Below are positions 44,183-54,900 of a stretch of DNA of 64,000 nucleotides, piece after piece. The translations under genes were made by a program, and so were the position numbers. The stretch covers positions 1 through 64,000 of the forward strand of contig NZ_JARXYP010000002.1 of NCBI RefSeq assembly GCF_029893805.1. Reading direction: 5' to 3'. The stretch's first letter is position 1; every line of letters begins with the position of its first letter. This DNA comes from Streptomyces sp. SAI-135 (GTDB taxonomy: Bacteria > Actinomycetota > Actinomycetes > Streptomycetales > Streptomycetaceae). The notes beneath the pieces are model-generated. The model searched no databases and was not told the DNA's origin. It was given only the letters and a program-made list of their open reading frames with translations.

Positions 44183-44651
44183 CGCGAGGGAACTCGCCGA
44201 CCAGCACCCGGCGACGTACGTGGCATTCGACATCCTGGCCCACCCTGCGGCAGGCTTCCCAGACTACGGCCGCGCCCGTACGCGAAAGCGCCGTTAGGTC
44301 CTCCTGGACGTGCTCGCCGACGTCGACCCGCCGATCGTGCCGGTGTGGTCAACCACGGACCTGGACGAGGCCCTGCTCTGGTACGAGACACTCGAAGGCA
44401 CCGACGTTGAGGGGATCGTAGCCAAGCCGCTGCGGTCGGCCTACAAGGCGGTCCAGGTGTGGGCGAAAGTCCAGCACGCGGATACAGTCGACGCCACCGT
44501 GGTCGGCTTCACCGGCAGCGCCCGGCCCTGTACGGCTACCCGACGGACGGGGGACGCTGCGCCATCGGCTCACCACGGCACTCCCGTCCTTCGTGATGCC
44601 CGCCCGGTCCCCCAGGCCGGGCGGGCATGCACGAAGGCCGGCGACTCCTAA
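44165..44651 (+). pseudogene. Remnant of an ATP-dependent DNA ligase gene
   Basis: One frame after the last CRISPR repeat reads RRARELADQHPATYVAFDILAHPAAG, and another continues LADVDPPIVPVWSTTDLDEALLWYETLEGTDVEGIVAKPLRSAYKAVQVWAKVQHADTVDATVVGFTG. These match the middle of actinomycete ATP-dependent ligases of the LigD/LigC type (motifs VAFDIL and EGIVAKP...Y). The N-terminal part with the catalytic Lys is absent, the frame changes near 44297, and the C-terminal end is scrambled. A second ligase remnant lies near 62.8 kb. Confidence 0.75.
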
Positions 44652-44909
44652 ACGCCCGCCGTCGGCAACCTGATGGTGGAGGTCGTGGCCGGCACGACCC
44701 GACGCGGTCGTCGCCGTGGTCCGGTTGCGCTGACCGGTGCCCATGTAGACAGTTGGGGAACTCTGAGCGGGCGACGAGGGGGACTGGCGGTAGGGGAACA
44801 GCGAGACCCCCCTACCACACGGTAACTTCCATCCTCGCGACTACCAGTGAAGCTCGGTGAACTCAATTGCGCACACCTGGGCGAGTTTAGTTACTTCCGT
44901 CGAATTTCT

Positions 44910-45188
44910 TCACTCATAGCGGAAGAACTCTGGGACACCTTGCACCGCTGACGGGTCGCCGATTGCATGTATCGGCATTCCTTCTGGAGCGCGCACTCGA
45001 GAAACACTGATCCCATGTAGACACGCCCGACACCAAAATAGCGCGTAGCCGGTTCGACTTTCCGGGTCAACAATGTACCGAAGCTCTAGCTCCAGTCGAC
45101 CACAGGAAGGGCACGCCAGTCGTGCCATATCTCCACCAGCATCGGTGACCATAGCCAGTGCTTTGAGCCAAGCGTGCCGATCCGTCAT
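44910..45188 (-). CDS. Zinc-ribbon protein, probable immunity protein for the RHS toxin
   Basis: A 92-residue protein with LACPSCGRLELELRYIVDPESRTGYALFWCRACLHGISVSRV: two CxxC knuckles about 30 residues apart make a zinc ribbon. The ATG follows the stop of the RHS toxin gene directly (TGAATG), so the two are coupled, the usual place for the immunity gene of a polymorphic toxin. Cytoplasmic, no signal. It could neutralise the toxin directly or be a regulator; the former is inferred from position. Confidence 0.6.
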   Translation of the reverse strand: MTDRHAWLKALAMVTDAGGDMARLACPSCGRLELELRYIVDPESRTGYALFWCRACLHGISVSRVRAPEGMPIHAIGDPSAVQGVPEFFRYE

Positions 45189-48100
45189 TCACTTCAACTT
45201 TCCGTTGTAGTAGTTCCAGAACTGGTCTTCCGCTGCGTATGCAGCACGCTCCCATGCCTGTTCCTCTTCCAAAGTCGGTGTCGAACCGAAGATCTTGGCC
45301 TGCATTACGTGCATCCGTTCGTGTCCGATCGTCCGCACGAGATCCTCCTCCGAACGGAACGCGTCAGGATACAGAGTGATGGTTCCATCAGGAGAGGTGT
45401 GTCCGTACAACTGGCGGCCGAGCAGGTCGGTGTCGCGATTGATCTTTACCTTAACGCCGTCAAGTCCCACTCCTGCTTTCGCTGCCATCTGGTTAACCAC
45501 GCGCTTCTGCATGGGTACTGCTAGTTCAGCGAAGGCTCCGGTATTCGAGGTTCGACGCGCTAGTCCGGTTACCGCGCTGGCTGCTGCACCAGTTCCGACG
45601 ACCGCACTTCCACCGGACGCACCGCCGGTAACCATCTCTGCAATCTCTGCCGCGCATACCGGAGCCGTGGCCAGACATCCCTCGCCCAGGGCGACGGCTA
45701 CTGGCGCGGCGACCACGGCCAGCGCAATGGCCGATATGCCACCAACTAGGACCTTCTGCCAGGTTTCGAGTTTGGGTCGGTCAGCGAGGAGGTCCTTCGC
45801 GGCCTGATTTTCCGGGATGGGATAGCTCCCATTGAGCAATCCGAAACGAGGCTGTTCCTTCTTTTCAGGTGCTGGGTCGGGCCCTTTCTTGAATACGACC
45901 TGAGCTGACTTGACGCCCCCGTCCGTACGCACGGTGACGGTCATGGTGCCGCTTCCGGTACCGCCGCCCGTCTTCTGGTACTGGAACGTTTGAGTGTAGG
46001 TCTGTGTGGAGTGGTACACCCAGGTCCCGTTGGGTCCTGGTGTCATGTAGTCGTGATACCTGCCGCCATTGCCGTCGTTGCACCCGCGTTCGCAGTCCGT
46101 GACCGGCTTCAAGCCGGTGGGGTCGGACTTGGTGACCGGGGTGTTGTTGGCGTAGGCGTAGCTATTGAGGGACTCGTGGTCCTCAGGGGCGAGGACGGGG
46201 TCGACGGAGAGAAACCGTCCGGTGGCCGGGTCATATTCGCGGGCGCCGACATGAGTGAGTCCGGTGTCGGCGTCTGCGGGTTTACCGAGGAAGCCCTTGT
46301 CGTCGGGCCAGGCTGCTGGTGTGGTGCCGCGTGCCTCGCCGAAGGGCTTGGTGTAGCGGCGGGTGATGGCCTGGGTGGCGGCGTCCACGGTCATGGAGGC
46401 GGTGCCGTGGTGGTCGTCGACCATCCAGGACAAGCTGGTCTCGGTGCGGACCGCGGTGGCGTCGCCGGAGGGGTAGTAGCGCTGGGCGGTGAACTTCTTG
46501 GCGGCCGTGTCGTAGTGGAGTTCCTGGCCAGCCAGGTAGAGGACCGTTTTGATGGGGCCGCGACGGATGAGGAGTTCACCGTTCGCGTCGTAAAGGTAGT
46601 CGGTGGTCTTGGTGCCTTCGGTGAGGCTGCTCAGTTCTCCTTCGATGTCCCAGACGAGGCTCTGCGCGGTGCCGGTGGCGCCGTAGCGCTGGGTGGTGTT
46701 GCCCTGCTCGTCGTAGATGTACGGCTTGGCGGTGCCGCTGCCTACCGTGACTGAGGTCAGCGTGTGGGGCTGGCCGGTGCCGTTCGCGTTGACCGTTGGG
46801 TAGCCGTAGATGGTCTTGGTGTCGGTGGTCTTGTGCTCGGTCTGGCTGTCGCGCAGACCGCCGATCTTGTAGGTCCAGCTGGTCCAGTACGGGGCCGGGC
46901 CGCCGAGCGCCGTTGCCGAGCGGCCGGTGGCGCAGTCATTGGAGGACGGTGTCCAGGCTTCGGTCAGCCGACGGTAGCCGTCGTAGGTGAAGCACTGGGT
47001 GTCGGTGCCGTTGGCCTTGTCGGTGACCGATTTGACGTTGCCGGTGGCGTCGTAGACGTAGTCGACGTCGTTGGTGTAGCCGGCGTTGGTCTGGTCGAGG
47101 GTGTGGGTGTTGGTCAGGCGGCGGGTGCCGTCTTCGTATCGGTTGAAGATCTGGAGTTGCTTGGCGGCGGTGGAGGTGCCCAGGCGGGTCTCCTCGATCT
47201 CGCCGTACGGAGAGTAACCGATGTTCTGCACGTAGTCGGTCATGCCGTCAGTGCTGATGAGCATGCCAAGGTCGTTGTACCGATTCTCGACGGCCTCGGC
47301 AGGCAGGCCGGCCACCGCGGGCACAGACGTGGATTGCACGGTGCCGTCGATGTTGTAGACGGTGGACGTCGTGAACGATGTCGAGGCGCCAGCGGCGGTG
47401 AGGGCCTGGGCCAGCGGGTCGGCGGCGGCAATGACGGTCTTGGTGCCCTTGGGGCGGCCGAGCGCGTCGTAGCCGGTGACGACCTGGGAGTAGATCTTGC
47501 CGGCAGTGCCGCCGACGTAGCGGATGGCGGCGGTCGGCTGCCCCTTGGCCAGCGAGTCGTAGGTGAACTTGGTCAGCTGGTGAGCGTTGTCCTTCACCCC
47601 GTCCCAGGTGCCGATCTTGCGGGAGAGCTCGTCGTAGTCAGTGATGAGTGTGCGTGAGGCACTGTTGAGAGTGGACGTGACTGTGAGTGGCTGGTCGGCG
47701 TCGTTGTAGGTGGTGTCGACCTTCCCCTTGTCGGGGTCTGTGGAGGTGGTCTTGCGGCCGCGCAGGTCGTAGCCGTAGGTCCATACCGCCCCGTCCGGTC
47801 CGGTCATCCTCTTGAGCTGACCGCCGGGGGTGTACTCGTACAGGGTGCGGGTGTAGTCGCTGCCGGTTGGGGCGGGGCCACCGTACTCGCGGCGCTCGGT
47901 GATCCGGCCGCGTGCGTCATTGATCGTCAGGGTGCCGGTGCCGCCCTCGGCTGCAGTGACGGCGGTGCGGTCGCCCTGGTCGTCGGTCTTGGTGCGCCAC
48001 TTCTCCTGGTTGTAGACCCGGAAGATTGAATCGGTGGCGCGGCCGGCGGCGTCGTAGACCGTCTCGGTGGAGGCGGGCACGGAGCCGGGGAAGGTGTTGG

Positions 48101-51100
48101 CCAGGGTGCCTGAGGGGGCGTTGTTGTCGTGGACCTGGGCGTTGGTGATGTAGGCCAGGCCGCGGTCGTCGTAGAGGGTTTCGGAGATCACCCGGCCGCC
48201 GCCCGGGGCGGGGACCTGCTTTTGCCGGGATCGCAGCAGTCCGTCGAAGATCTCGTAGGAGCTGTTGTAGGTGTTGCCGTCGGCCTTGAGGGCGTCGGTG
48301 CGGACCCAGGTCTCCTTGTCGTTATTGATGCTGTAGGTGTAGACGATGCTGGCGGCGTCCTGGAGTGCGCGGGAGCGGTCCGGCTTCCAGACCTGGCGCA
48401 GGCGGCCGAGCGCGTCGAAGGACCACTCAGTGCTGTTGCCGTTGGCGTCGGTGGTCTTGGTCGCGGTGCCCCAGGCCGGGTCCACGTCGGTGGTGGAGGT
48501 GTAGAGCTTGGGGTCGGTGGTGGTCTTGGACGTCAGCGGGCCGTAGCCGGTGTCGTCAGGGACGTAGGTCGTCTTGATCGTGCGGTTGAGTGCGTTGGTC
48601 GCGGTGAGCGTGCGGCCCAGCTTGTCGTAGGTGGAGCTGGAGACCTGCTGGTAGACGGGCTTCTTGTCGGCGTCGTAACTCGCTACCCGGTAGGAGGCGG
48701 TGATCTCGCCCAGGGTGGGGGCCGCCCCAACTGCCTGGTTGTCGTAGGCCGTGGTGATGTCGGAGACGACGTCGTCGGGCAGTACCGGCGTGGTAGCGCA
48801 GGGAACCGAGTAGGTCTCGGTACGCGAGACCAGATCCACCAGCCAGGCCGTGGTGTTGCGGGCGTAACTGGTCTTCACGCACGACTCGTCGCCGGTCTTG
48901 GCGGCATCGCCGCTGTCCTCGACGGTCATCGGCATGCCGTACGTCGGGTCGTACGTGGTCTTCTGGGTGACCGTGCGGGTGCCGGTGGAGGTTTTGGTGC
49001 GGGTGGCTGTTTCGCCTGCCTGGATGATCCAGGAGTCGGTGGTGCCCCAGTTGTAGGTGTGGCTGCCGGTCTTGTGGGACCAGGGGGTGTTGATGGTGCC
49101 GCTGAGCTCTTCGGTGCCGTTGTAGACGATGGTCTCGCGGACGAAGCCGGCGTACTGGCGGGAGTCGTCGATGGCGGTGCCGGTGGAGTCGGTGACCTTC
49201 TCGACCCGGGCGGTGCCGTCGAGTTCCTTTTCGCCGTTCAGGCCGCGCATGAAGAGGGTGGACTTCTTGGAGCGCGGGCCTTCGGAGTCGCCGGAGGTTT
49301 CCACGACCTTGCTGTAGCCGCGCCACTGGGACCAGGTGCGGTTGGAGGCCTTAGTCAGGCCCTCGTCGTCGGCGTAGGCCCAGCCGGCGCCGTCCTGGTA
49401 GTCGTAGTACTTCTCGTTGGTGTCGCCGTGGCCGTAGGGGTCGTCCTGGAGGACGGAGGTGACCACGTACTTGTGGAACCAGTCGGTGACCGGGGTTGCC
49501 CCAGACTGGGACCACTTGACCGGGAAGCAGCGGCGTTTGTTGCTGTCGATGTTCGCCGGCATGCTGGTGCCCCAGATGCAGTCCGGGGCGGAGTAGTTGA
49601 CTGTAATAGTCGAGCCGGTCTCGGACTTGATGGTGCGCACCCGCCACTTGATGTAGCGCAAGGTGTCGGGGGTGCTGCCCTCGACGTGGTTGGACAGCTG
49701 GATGCCGCCGAAGACGACCGGCGGCATGGCGGCCGCAGTGGTGTTGGCCTTGCCGGTGTTCTGGATGGACTTCAGCCACAGGCTCGGCGAGGACGCATCG
49801 CCGGTGTCGGGGAAGCTCTGGTCCAGGTGCCAGGTGTCCACGTCCCGCTGGGTGGTGCCGCTGCCGGTCCACACCGAGGTGGTGATATCGGTGAGGCGCT
49901 TGCGGGTGAAGAAGGACGGACCGATCTGGGTGGTGCACTTGCTGCCTGACGCGCAAATCATGTCGAAGGGCACGTCGGGCCAATTGGCCTTGGTGTCCGC
50001 CGTCAGGCTGGAGCAGCCGCCGGAGACGACGCAGCGCTCGGCGTAGGTGAAGCGGACCTGCTGGGCTGCGGGCTTGGCGTAGATGAGGTCGCTGCGCAGG
50101 CCGTAGTCGATGCGGTTGAGGTAGCCGCCGCGGGTGTATGCGGTGCCGTTGACGGTGGTGTCGGCGTTCTTGGAGTAGTAGTTGGTCTCCTTGGTGTACC
50201 AGTAGGCGGAGGCGTTGCCGTGGGGGTCTACGGCGTAGTCGAGGTTCCAGCGCCAGGCCTGGTTGCAGGAGGAGTCGGCGAAGCCGGTGGACTTGTAGCA
50301 GGGTTCGCCGGGGTCGTCGCCGAAGACGGGGACGGTCCATACGGAGTTGGTGACCGGGTCGTCGTCGGTGGTGTCGGTGGTGCCCTTGTCGCTCCAGCCG
50401 GGCAGGCGGTGCTTGCCGAAGAAGTACTGGATGCCGGAGGCGTCTGTGACCTTCCAGTACTCGGTGTTGTCGTCGCCGTTGCCGGTGGCGCCGGTCAGGT
50501 GCTCGACACGGGTGCCGTCCTCGTTCTTCAGCTTCCACGTGCCGCCGGAAGCCTGCGAGAGGGCGGCGGTGTCGCAGGCCGTCTTGTCGGTGCAGGCGTT
50601 GACGAGTTCGACGGCTTTGCCGTTGAGGACGAGGGTGGCGTTGGCGTACTTCCAGCACTGGTCGCCCTTGCCGGACTGGCCGTCGTCCTTGCAGGAGCTG
50701 TACTTGCGTTCGATGTAGGACTCGGTGAGCGAGAAGCCTTCGCCGATGACGGAGGTCTGGTTGTTCTCGCCGGCTGTGCGGCCGTCCACGGAGGCGGAGT
50801 TGTAGGAGATGGACAGGTTCGGGGCCGGTCCTGCGGTCGCCGGGGGAACCCGGAGCGGGTAGTTCCAGGTGAAGTCCCCGGTGCTGCCGCCGGCTTCCCA
50901 GGTCGCGGTCGGGGACAGCGAGGTGGCGCTGTAGTCGCTTCCGCCACCTGAGCTGTCGGCGGCCGCTGCCATCACCATGGGGGTGCCGGCGGCCAGGGTG
51001 CGGGCGGAGACGGTGCCTGTCAGGGTCTGCGATCCCGCGTCATTGTCGGCGCCCGTCACGGGCCGTTGGGTGCGGCAGGACTTCTTTTGGGGAGTGGTCA

Positions 51101-51758
51101 GCGCACACGCCGGCAGTGTCACCAGGCGCAGTCGGGGGCCGAAGTTGCCGCCGTAGACATCGGAGAAGGAGGAGTAGTCGAGGGAGACCCGGAGTGTGTC
51201 TGTGTCACCGGTGGATTTCCCGGATGCTGTGCCGGCCGGGTCGACGGTGAGCAGGACACCGTTGACGCCCGCCTTCTTCGCGGCTGCCTGGGAGTGCAGA
51301 CGCAGTGCCACTTTCTCGGCCGGGCCGGTGCCCTTCGGCGCCGTCTTGCTCTTCGGTGCTTTCGCCGCCGACGTGGTGGGCTGCTGGGCCAGCCTTACGC
51401 CGAGCCCGCCGACGGTGACCGTAGTGCCGCCGCTCGCCGGGACGTCGGCGCTTGCCGTTCCGGTCGTCGGCCAGGTGGTCTTCTTCAGCCGTTCGCGGGT
51501 CTCGCGGGCCGCCGGTGCCGCCTTGTCCTTCGGCGCCTTGGACGTGCCGGGCTTGAGTACACCGACCTTGTCGATCTTCGCGTCGGGCCGCTCCTCCAGC
51601 TTCTTGCGTGCCGTGGATTGGGCCTGGGCGGCGAAGTCGTATCCCGACGGGATCACGACTTGCGGCAGGAGAGAAAGCGAGGCAACGAGTACGCCACGGC
51701 CGAGCCAGCGGCGTACTGCCACTCCTGGCAGCCGTCTGCGGAAAGGCGGTGAAGACAC
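45189..51758 (-). CDS. Secreted RHS/YD-repeat polymorphic toxin with HExxH metalloprotease C-terminus
   Basis: A 2189-residue secreted protein. An N-terminal basic signal peptide (RRWLGRGVLVASLSLLPQVVIPSGYDFAAQA) leads into SpvB-like and beta-rich regions, then a long RHS/YD repeat shell (many YDxxGRxxxxxD/Y and YxYDxxGN units, roughly residues 1100-1950) ending in the conserved core end GRFLSVDPVLAPEDHESLNSYAYANNTPVTKSDPTGL. A hydrophobic segment (TWQKVLVGGISAIALAVVAAPVAVALG) precedes the variable toxin. The last 100 residues have VRTIGHERMHVMQ (HExxH, His2146-His2150) with a downstream EEEQAWERAAY, typical of a zinc metalloprotease. It should be released or injected into competitors; the 92-residue gene just downstream probably protects the producer. 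Confidence 0.9.
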   Translation of the reverse strand: MSSPPFRRRLPGVAVRRWLGRGVLVASLSLLPQVVIPSGYDFAAQAQSTARKKLEERPDAKIDKVGVLKPGTSKAPKDKAAPAARETRERLKKTTWPTTGTASADVPASGGTTVTVGGLGVRLAQQPTTSAAKAPKSKTAPKGTGPAEKVALRLHSQAAAKKAGVNGVLLTVDPAGTASGKSTGDTDTLRVSLDYSSFSDVYGGNFGPRLRLVTLPACALTTPQKKSCRTQRPVTGADNDAGSQTLTGTVSARTLAAGTPMVMAAAADSSGGGSDYSATSLSPTATWEAGGSTGDFTWNYPLRVPPATAGPAPNLSISYNSASVDGRTAGENNQTSVIGEGFSLTESYIERKYSSCKDDGQSGKGDQCWKYANATLVLNGKAVELVNACTDKTACDTAALSQASGGTWKLKNEDGTRVEHLTGATGNGDDNTEYWKVTDASGIQYFFGKHRLPGWSDKGTTDTTDDDPVTNSVWTVPVFGDDPGEPCYKSTGFADSSCNQAWRWNLDYAVDPHGNASAYWYTKETNYYSKNADTTVNGTAYTRGGYLNRIDYGLRSDLIYAKPAAQQVRFTYAERCVVSGGCSSLTADTKANWPDVPFDMICASGSKCTTQIGPSFFTRKRLTDITTSVWTGSGTTQRDVDTWHLDQSFPDTGDASSPSLWLKSIQNTGKANTTAAAMPPVVFGGIQLSNHVEGSTPDTLRYIKWRVRTIKSETGSTITVNYSAPDCIWGTSMPANIDSNKRRCFPVKWSQSGATPVTDWFHKYVVTSVLQDDPYGHGDTNEKYYDYQDGAGWAYADDEGLTKASNRTWSQWRGYSKVVETSGDSEGPRSKKSTLFMRGLNGEKELDGTARVEKVTDSTGTAIDDSRQYAGFVRETIVYNGTEELSGTINTPWSHKTGSHTYNWGTTDSWIIQAGETATRTKTSTGTRTVTQKTTYDPTYGMPMTVEDSGDAAKTGDESCVKTSYARNTTAWLVDLVSRTETYSVPCATTPVLPDDVVSDITTAYDNQAVGAAPTLGEITASYRVASYDADKKPVYQQVSSSTYDKLGRTLTATNALNRTIKTTYVPDDTGYGPLTSKTTTDPKLYTSTTDVDPAWGTATKTTDANGNSTEWSFDALGRLRQVWKPDRSRALQDAASIVYTYSINNDKETWVRTDALKADGNTYNSSYEIFDGLLRSRQKQVPAPGGGRVISETLYDDRGLAYITNAQVHDNNAPSGTLANTFPGSVPASTETVYDAAGRATDSIFRVYNQEKWRTKTDDQGDRTAVTAAEGGTGTLTINDARGRITERREYGGPAPTGSDYTRTLYEYTPGGQLKRMTGPDGAVWTYGYDLRGRKTTSTDPDKGKVDTTYNDADQPLTVTSTLNSASRTLITDYDELSRKIGTWDGVKDNAHQLTKFTYDSLAKGQPTAAIRYVGGTAGKIYSQVVTGYDALGRPKGTKTVIAAADPLAQALTAAGASTSFTTSTVYNIDGTVQSTSVPAVAGLPAEAVENRYNDLGMLISTDGMTDYVQNIGYSPYGEIEETRLGTSTAAKQLQIFNRYEDGTRRLTNTHTLDQTNAGYTNDVDYVYDATGNVKSVTDKANGTDTQCFTYDGYRRLTEAWTPSSNDCATGRSATALGGPAPYWTSWTYKIGGLRDSQTEHKTTDTKTIYGYPTVNANGTGQPHTLTSVTVGSGTAKPYIYDEQGNTTQRYGATGTAQSLVWDIEGELSSLTEGTKTTDYLYDANGELLIRRGPIKTVLYLAGQELHYDTAAKKFTAQRYYPSGDATAVRTETSLSWMVDDHHGTASMTVDAATQAITRRYTKPFGEARGTTPAAWPDDKGFLGKPADADTGLTHVGAREYDPATGRFLSVDPVLAPEDHESLNSYAYANNTPVTKSDPTGLKPVTDCERGCNDGNGGRYHDYMTPGPNGTWVYHSTQTYTQTFQYQKTGGGTGSGTMTVTVRTDGGVKSAQVVFKKGPDPAPEKKEQPRFGLLNGSYPIPENQAAKDLLADRPKLETWQKVLVGGISAIALAVVAAPVAVALGEGCLATAPVCAAEIAEMVTGGASGGSAVVGTGAAASAVTGLARRTSNTGAFAELAVPMQKRVVNQMAAKAGVGLDGVKVKINRDTDLLGRQLYGHTSPDGTITLYPDAFRSEEDLVRTIGHERMHVMQAKIFGSTPTLEEEQAWERAAYAAEDQFWNYYNGKLK

Positions 51759-51917
51759 GATGAAGTCCCCTGTTCTCGGAGATGATCAGGAAGCATGCAG
51801 GTGACGGCCTCGGCGCCCAGGAGCGCTGTGACTCGGCGGTGCGCTGTGGACCACGCGGGAAATCCGGGCAGGGCGGGACAGGGCAGATTGTGAGGCTGGT
51901 CCTGTCCCGCCCTGCTG

Positions 51918-54900
51918 CTACTGCTGTTCGATGTTGAACCGGTTGGCGATCATGTCGGTGGAGGTGGCTCCGGCCCAGAGGCGGACACTGTCGATCGTTC
52001 CGGGGAAGTAGCGCGCGGGAGCACCGTTGATTTTTGCCCGGCCGATCTCAAACGCACCGCTGCCCTGCCAGGGGGCGGTGTAGGGCACGCCGTTCTCGTC
52101 GCCCATCTGGGCGCTGTCTACGTAGAGCTTGAGGCCGCCGAGCTTGGAGGTGTCGTCGTCGACGGCTGTCGCCTGGGCGTCGTAGACGACCGTCAGCATG
52201 ACCGGGACGCCGAGTTGGGCCGTGGTGAGGGCATTGGATGCGCTCGTGGTCCAGGCAGCCCCGGTGCCGTCCTTGTCGGGGCGGCCGAAGGTCCATCTCC
52301 CCTGAGTGCTACCGGCCGGCTGCTCGTACCACACGCCCCAGGCGGACTGGCTCGTCCCGGACTGGCCGAACACCTGCACCGCATACGCCTTGCTGGTGTC
52401 GGCGAACTGGGCGGGGTTCAGCGTCACCCAGGCAGTCGCGGTGAACGAACCGGTGTCATCGACGACAGGGCCGGCGGCGGATGCGTAAGCGGTGGTGCCG
52501 TTGAGAGTCATGGTCTGGGTAGTGGTGACTTCTTCGCCGATGTCCGGGTCGCCGTGACTGATCTGGGTGAGTGCGGCGCCGTTAAGGGTGAGGTTGCGGG
52601 CGAAGCCGCTGGTGTCCTTCACCGTGGTGCCGGTCGCGTTCGCGACGTCTGTGGCGTCCCACTTGGCCACCAGCGCGGGGACCGGGTCGCCGGAGGTGCC
52701 GTCGGAGAGGTCCTCGTCCTCCAGCCACGCCTCGTGGGCCACCTCGCTGTCCGCGAGCGTGCGGGACCAGACCTTCACCTCGTCGATGGTTCCGGCGAAG
52801 TTGTCCTTGCTGGCCCCAGAGGCCAGGAGCCGCCCCACCTGCAGGCCGCCCGATGCCTTCCACGGAGCGACCGGGAACGGCACCGGAGTGCCCTGCGGCA
52901 CGCCGTTGACGTAGAGCTGAACGGTGTTGGCTGCCGCGTCGTAGACGCCGGTCAGGTGAGTCCAAGCGTTCAGGACCGGCGGCCTGGCGCTGATCGAGCG
53001 GGTGATCGCGGGACTGGCGACATCCGTCTGGTGCCGGTTGAAGATCCAGGCGTTGTAGGCGGTGGAGTAGTACAGCTGGAATCCGGCGGCGTTAGTGCCC
53101 GCCTGGGACAGGGCGGTGTAGTTGACATCCTTTTTCGTCAGCCGTACCCAGGCGGAGACGGTGAAGGACTTGGTGGTGTCCAGCACCGGGCCGGAGGTGG
53201 CCAGGTAGGCGCTCGTGCCATTGAGCTTCGCCGCACCAATGCCGCTGCGGGCGAGCGTGTCCCAGGTGGATCCTGACGAGGTCAGCGGGTGCTGGGTGGC
53301 AGTGGTGGAGTCGGTGAGCGTGTTGTCCAGGTGCCAGATCCCGGAGGGCTGTTCGGCGCCCTTCACCAGGAAGCTGTAGTAGCCGGTCAGGGAACTGTTC
53401 TGGGCCGCGTCAAAGCCCCAGACCTGCAGGGTGTTCTCACCGGCCTGATTTGGTGTGATGGTCTGGGTGGTGGCGGTGCCCTTGGCGACAGGGATCGCAG
53501 AGGAGACCGGGCCGCTGTTCAGCTTCCACTTGTAGCTGGTGACGTCCGACTGAATACCGGCCGTGGCCAGGTCGTCGTCCCCAGGAGTGAAGGTGAACTT
53601 GCCCGGCGTTCCCACCCCGCCCGCAGCCGGGGCGGTCTCGGCCGGCCCGTAGTCCGCGCTGGTCACCACCGGAGACGGCGGCTGCTTCGTGTCAACCCGG
53701 AAGTAACACCAGGACGACCACGACGAGTCCAGTACGCCGGTAACACCCCTGTCCGTCATGTAGTAAGCCTGCGTCTTGACCCGCATCCGGTAGTTCGTCT
53801 GTTCCGGCAGCACACTGGTGGATGCACTGCGGGCGGCGTTGTCAGCCACCCAGGCCCCGTCCGGCGAAGCCGCCGCCCAGACACGGCTGGAACCATCCGC
53901 CTTCCACACCTCAAACGATGCACGCAACTGGGCCTGGCTGCCGTCCGCCGACTGCACGGTGGCCAGCATCTTCGGCGAGGAATCACTCGTGGCGAACGGC
54001 AGGCCGGAGGCGTTGCAGGCCCGCCCAGTGTTGCCCTGCTGGACGCCATAAGAGGTCGGCGTGGACGGGTAGGACACGTACGTCACCGACAGCTTGGCGT
54101 CATTGCGGAACCGCGCCCAGGCGCCCGCGTCGGACTCGTCGTGCGCGGTCAGCGAGAACGTAATCTGCGCAGCCTTGTTCGCGGCGTGCGTGGCAAGGGT
54201 CGTCGTCAGGTTTTCGTTCGGCTCTCCGTTTACGTTGTCACTGAACCGCACCCAGTTCGCCGGTTGCGACGGTTTGCACAATTCGCCCCGCCCGTAGGCC
54301 ACGCTCTGGTCCCCCATCAGGTCATCCGCCGTAGGCCGGGTGGACCAGGTGGTGCTGGAGGAGATGCCCTTATTCACATGGCTCAGGTCGTAGGTGTGCG
54401 GATCACAGGTGAATGTCCACAGCTGGTACACCTCCATCGTGGCGTCCAGAATCTTCTTGCCATGGATCGAGGACAGCGGGTACTCGAAGTACATGCGCTG
54501 CGTGTATGGGGTGTTGGCGCAGAGGTAGCCGGCGTAGTTGGAGCAGCGCCCCACACCCTTGTCCCCGTCGAACTCCCAGTACTTGGTGCCGTTGGAGGCC
54601 AGGGCCGTCCAGTCGCCCAGCGCGATGCCCTTGGTGGGCGGGTCGATGTAGAGGGGGAAGACGGTGTCCTCACCGTGCAGCAGCGCCGGATCCGGCGTCA
54701 TCTCCAAAGTGCTATCAGTGATTTTGAGCGGCACCTCGGCCGCAGCATCACCACTGCCCGGACCCTCCGATGAGGCCGGCTCTCCCCCGGCTGCTGGCAG
54801 CGGAACCGTGTCCGCCTCCCCTGCGGCTTCCGTCCCCGCAGATGCGGCATCGCGGACCAATTGCGTCGAGACGCCGGATGCGGCGGCTGGCGTGTCACCA

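Noticed and set aside
44652..44909. Possible small gene between the ligase remnant and the immunity gene
   Set aside because: No frame with a start, ribosome site or recognisable sequence.
48129..49949. 606-residue plus-strand open frame opposite the RHS gene
   Set aside because: Gly/Val-rich shadow of the RHS coding strand in a GC-biased genome, without a ribosome site or recognisable domain.
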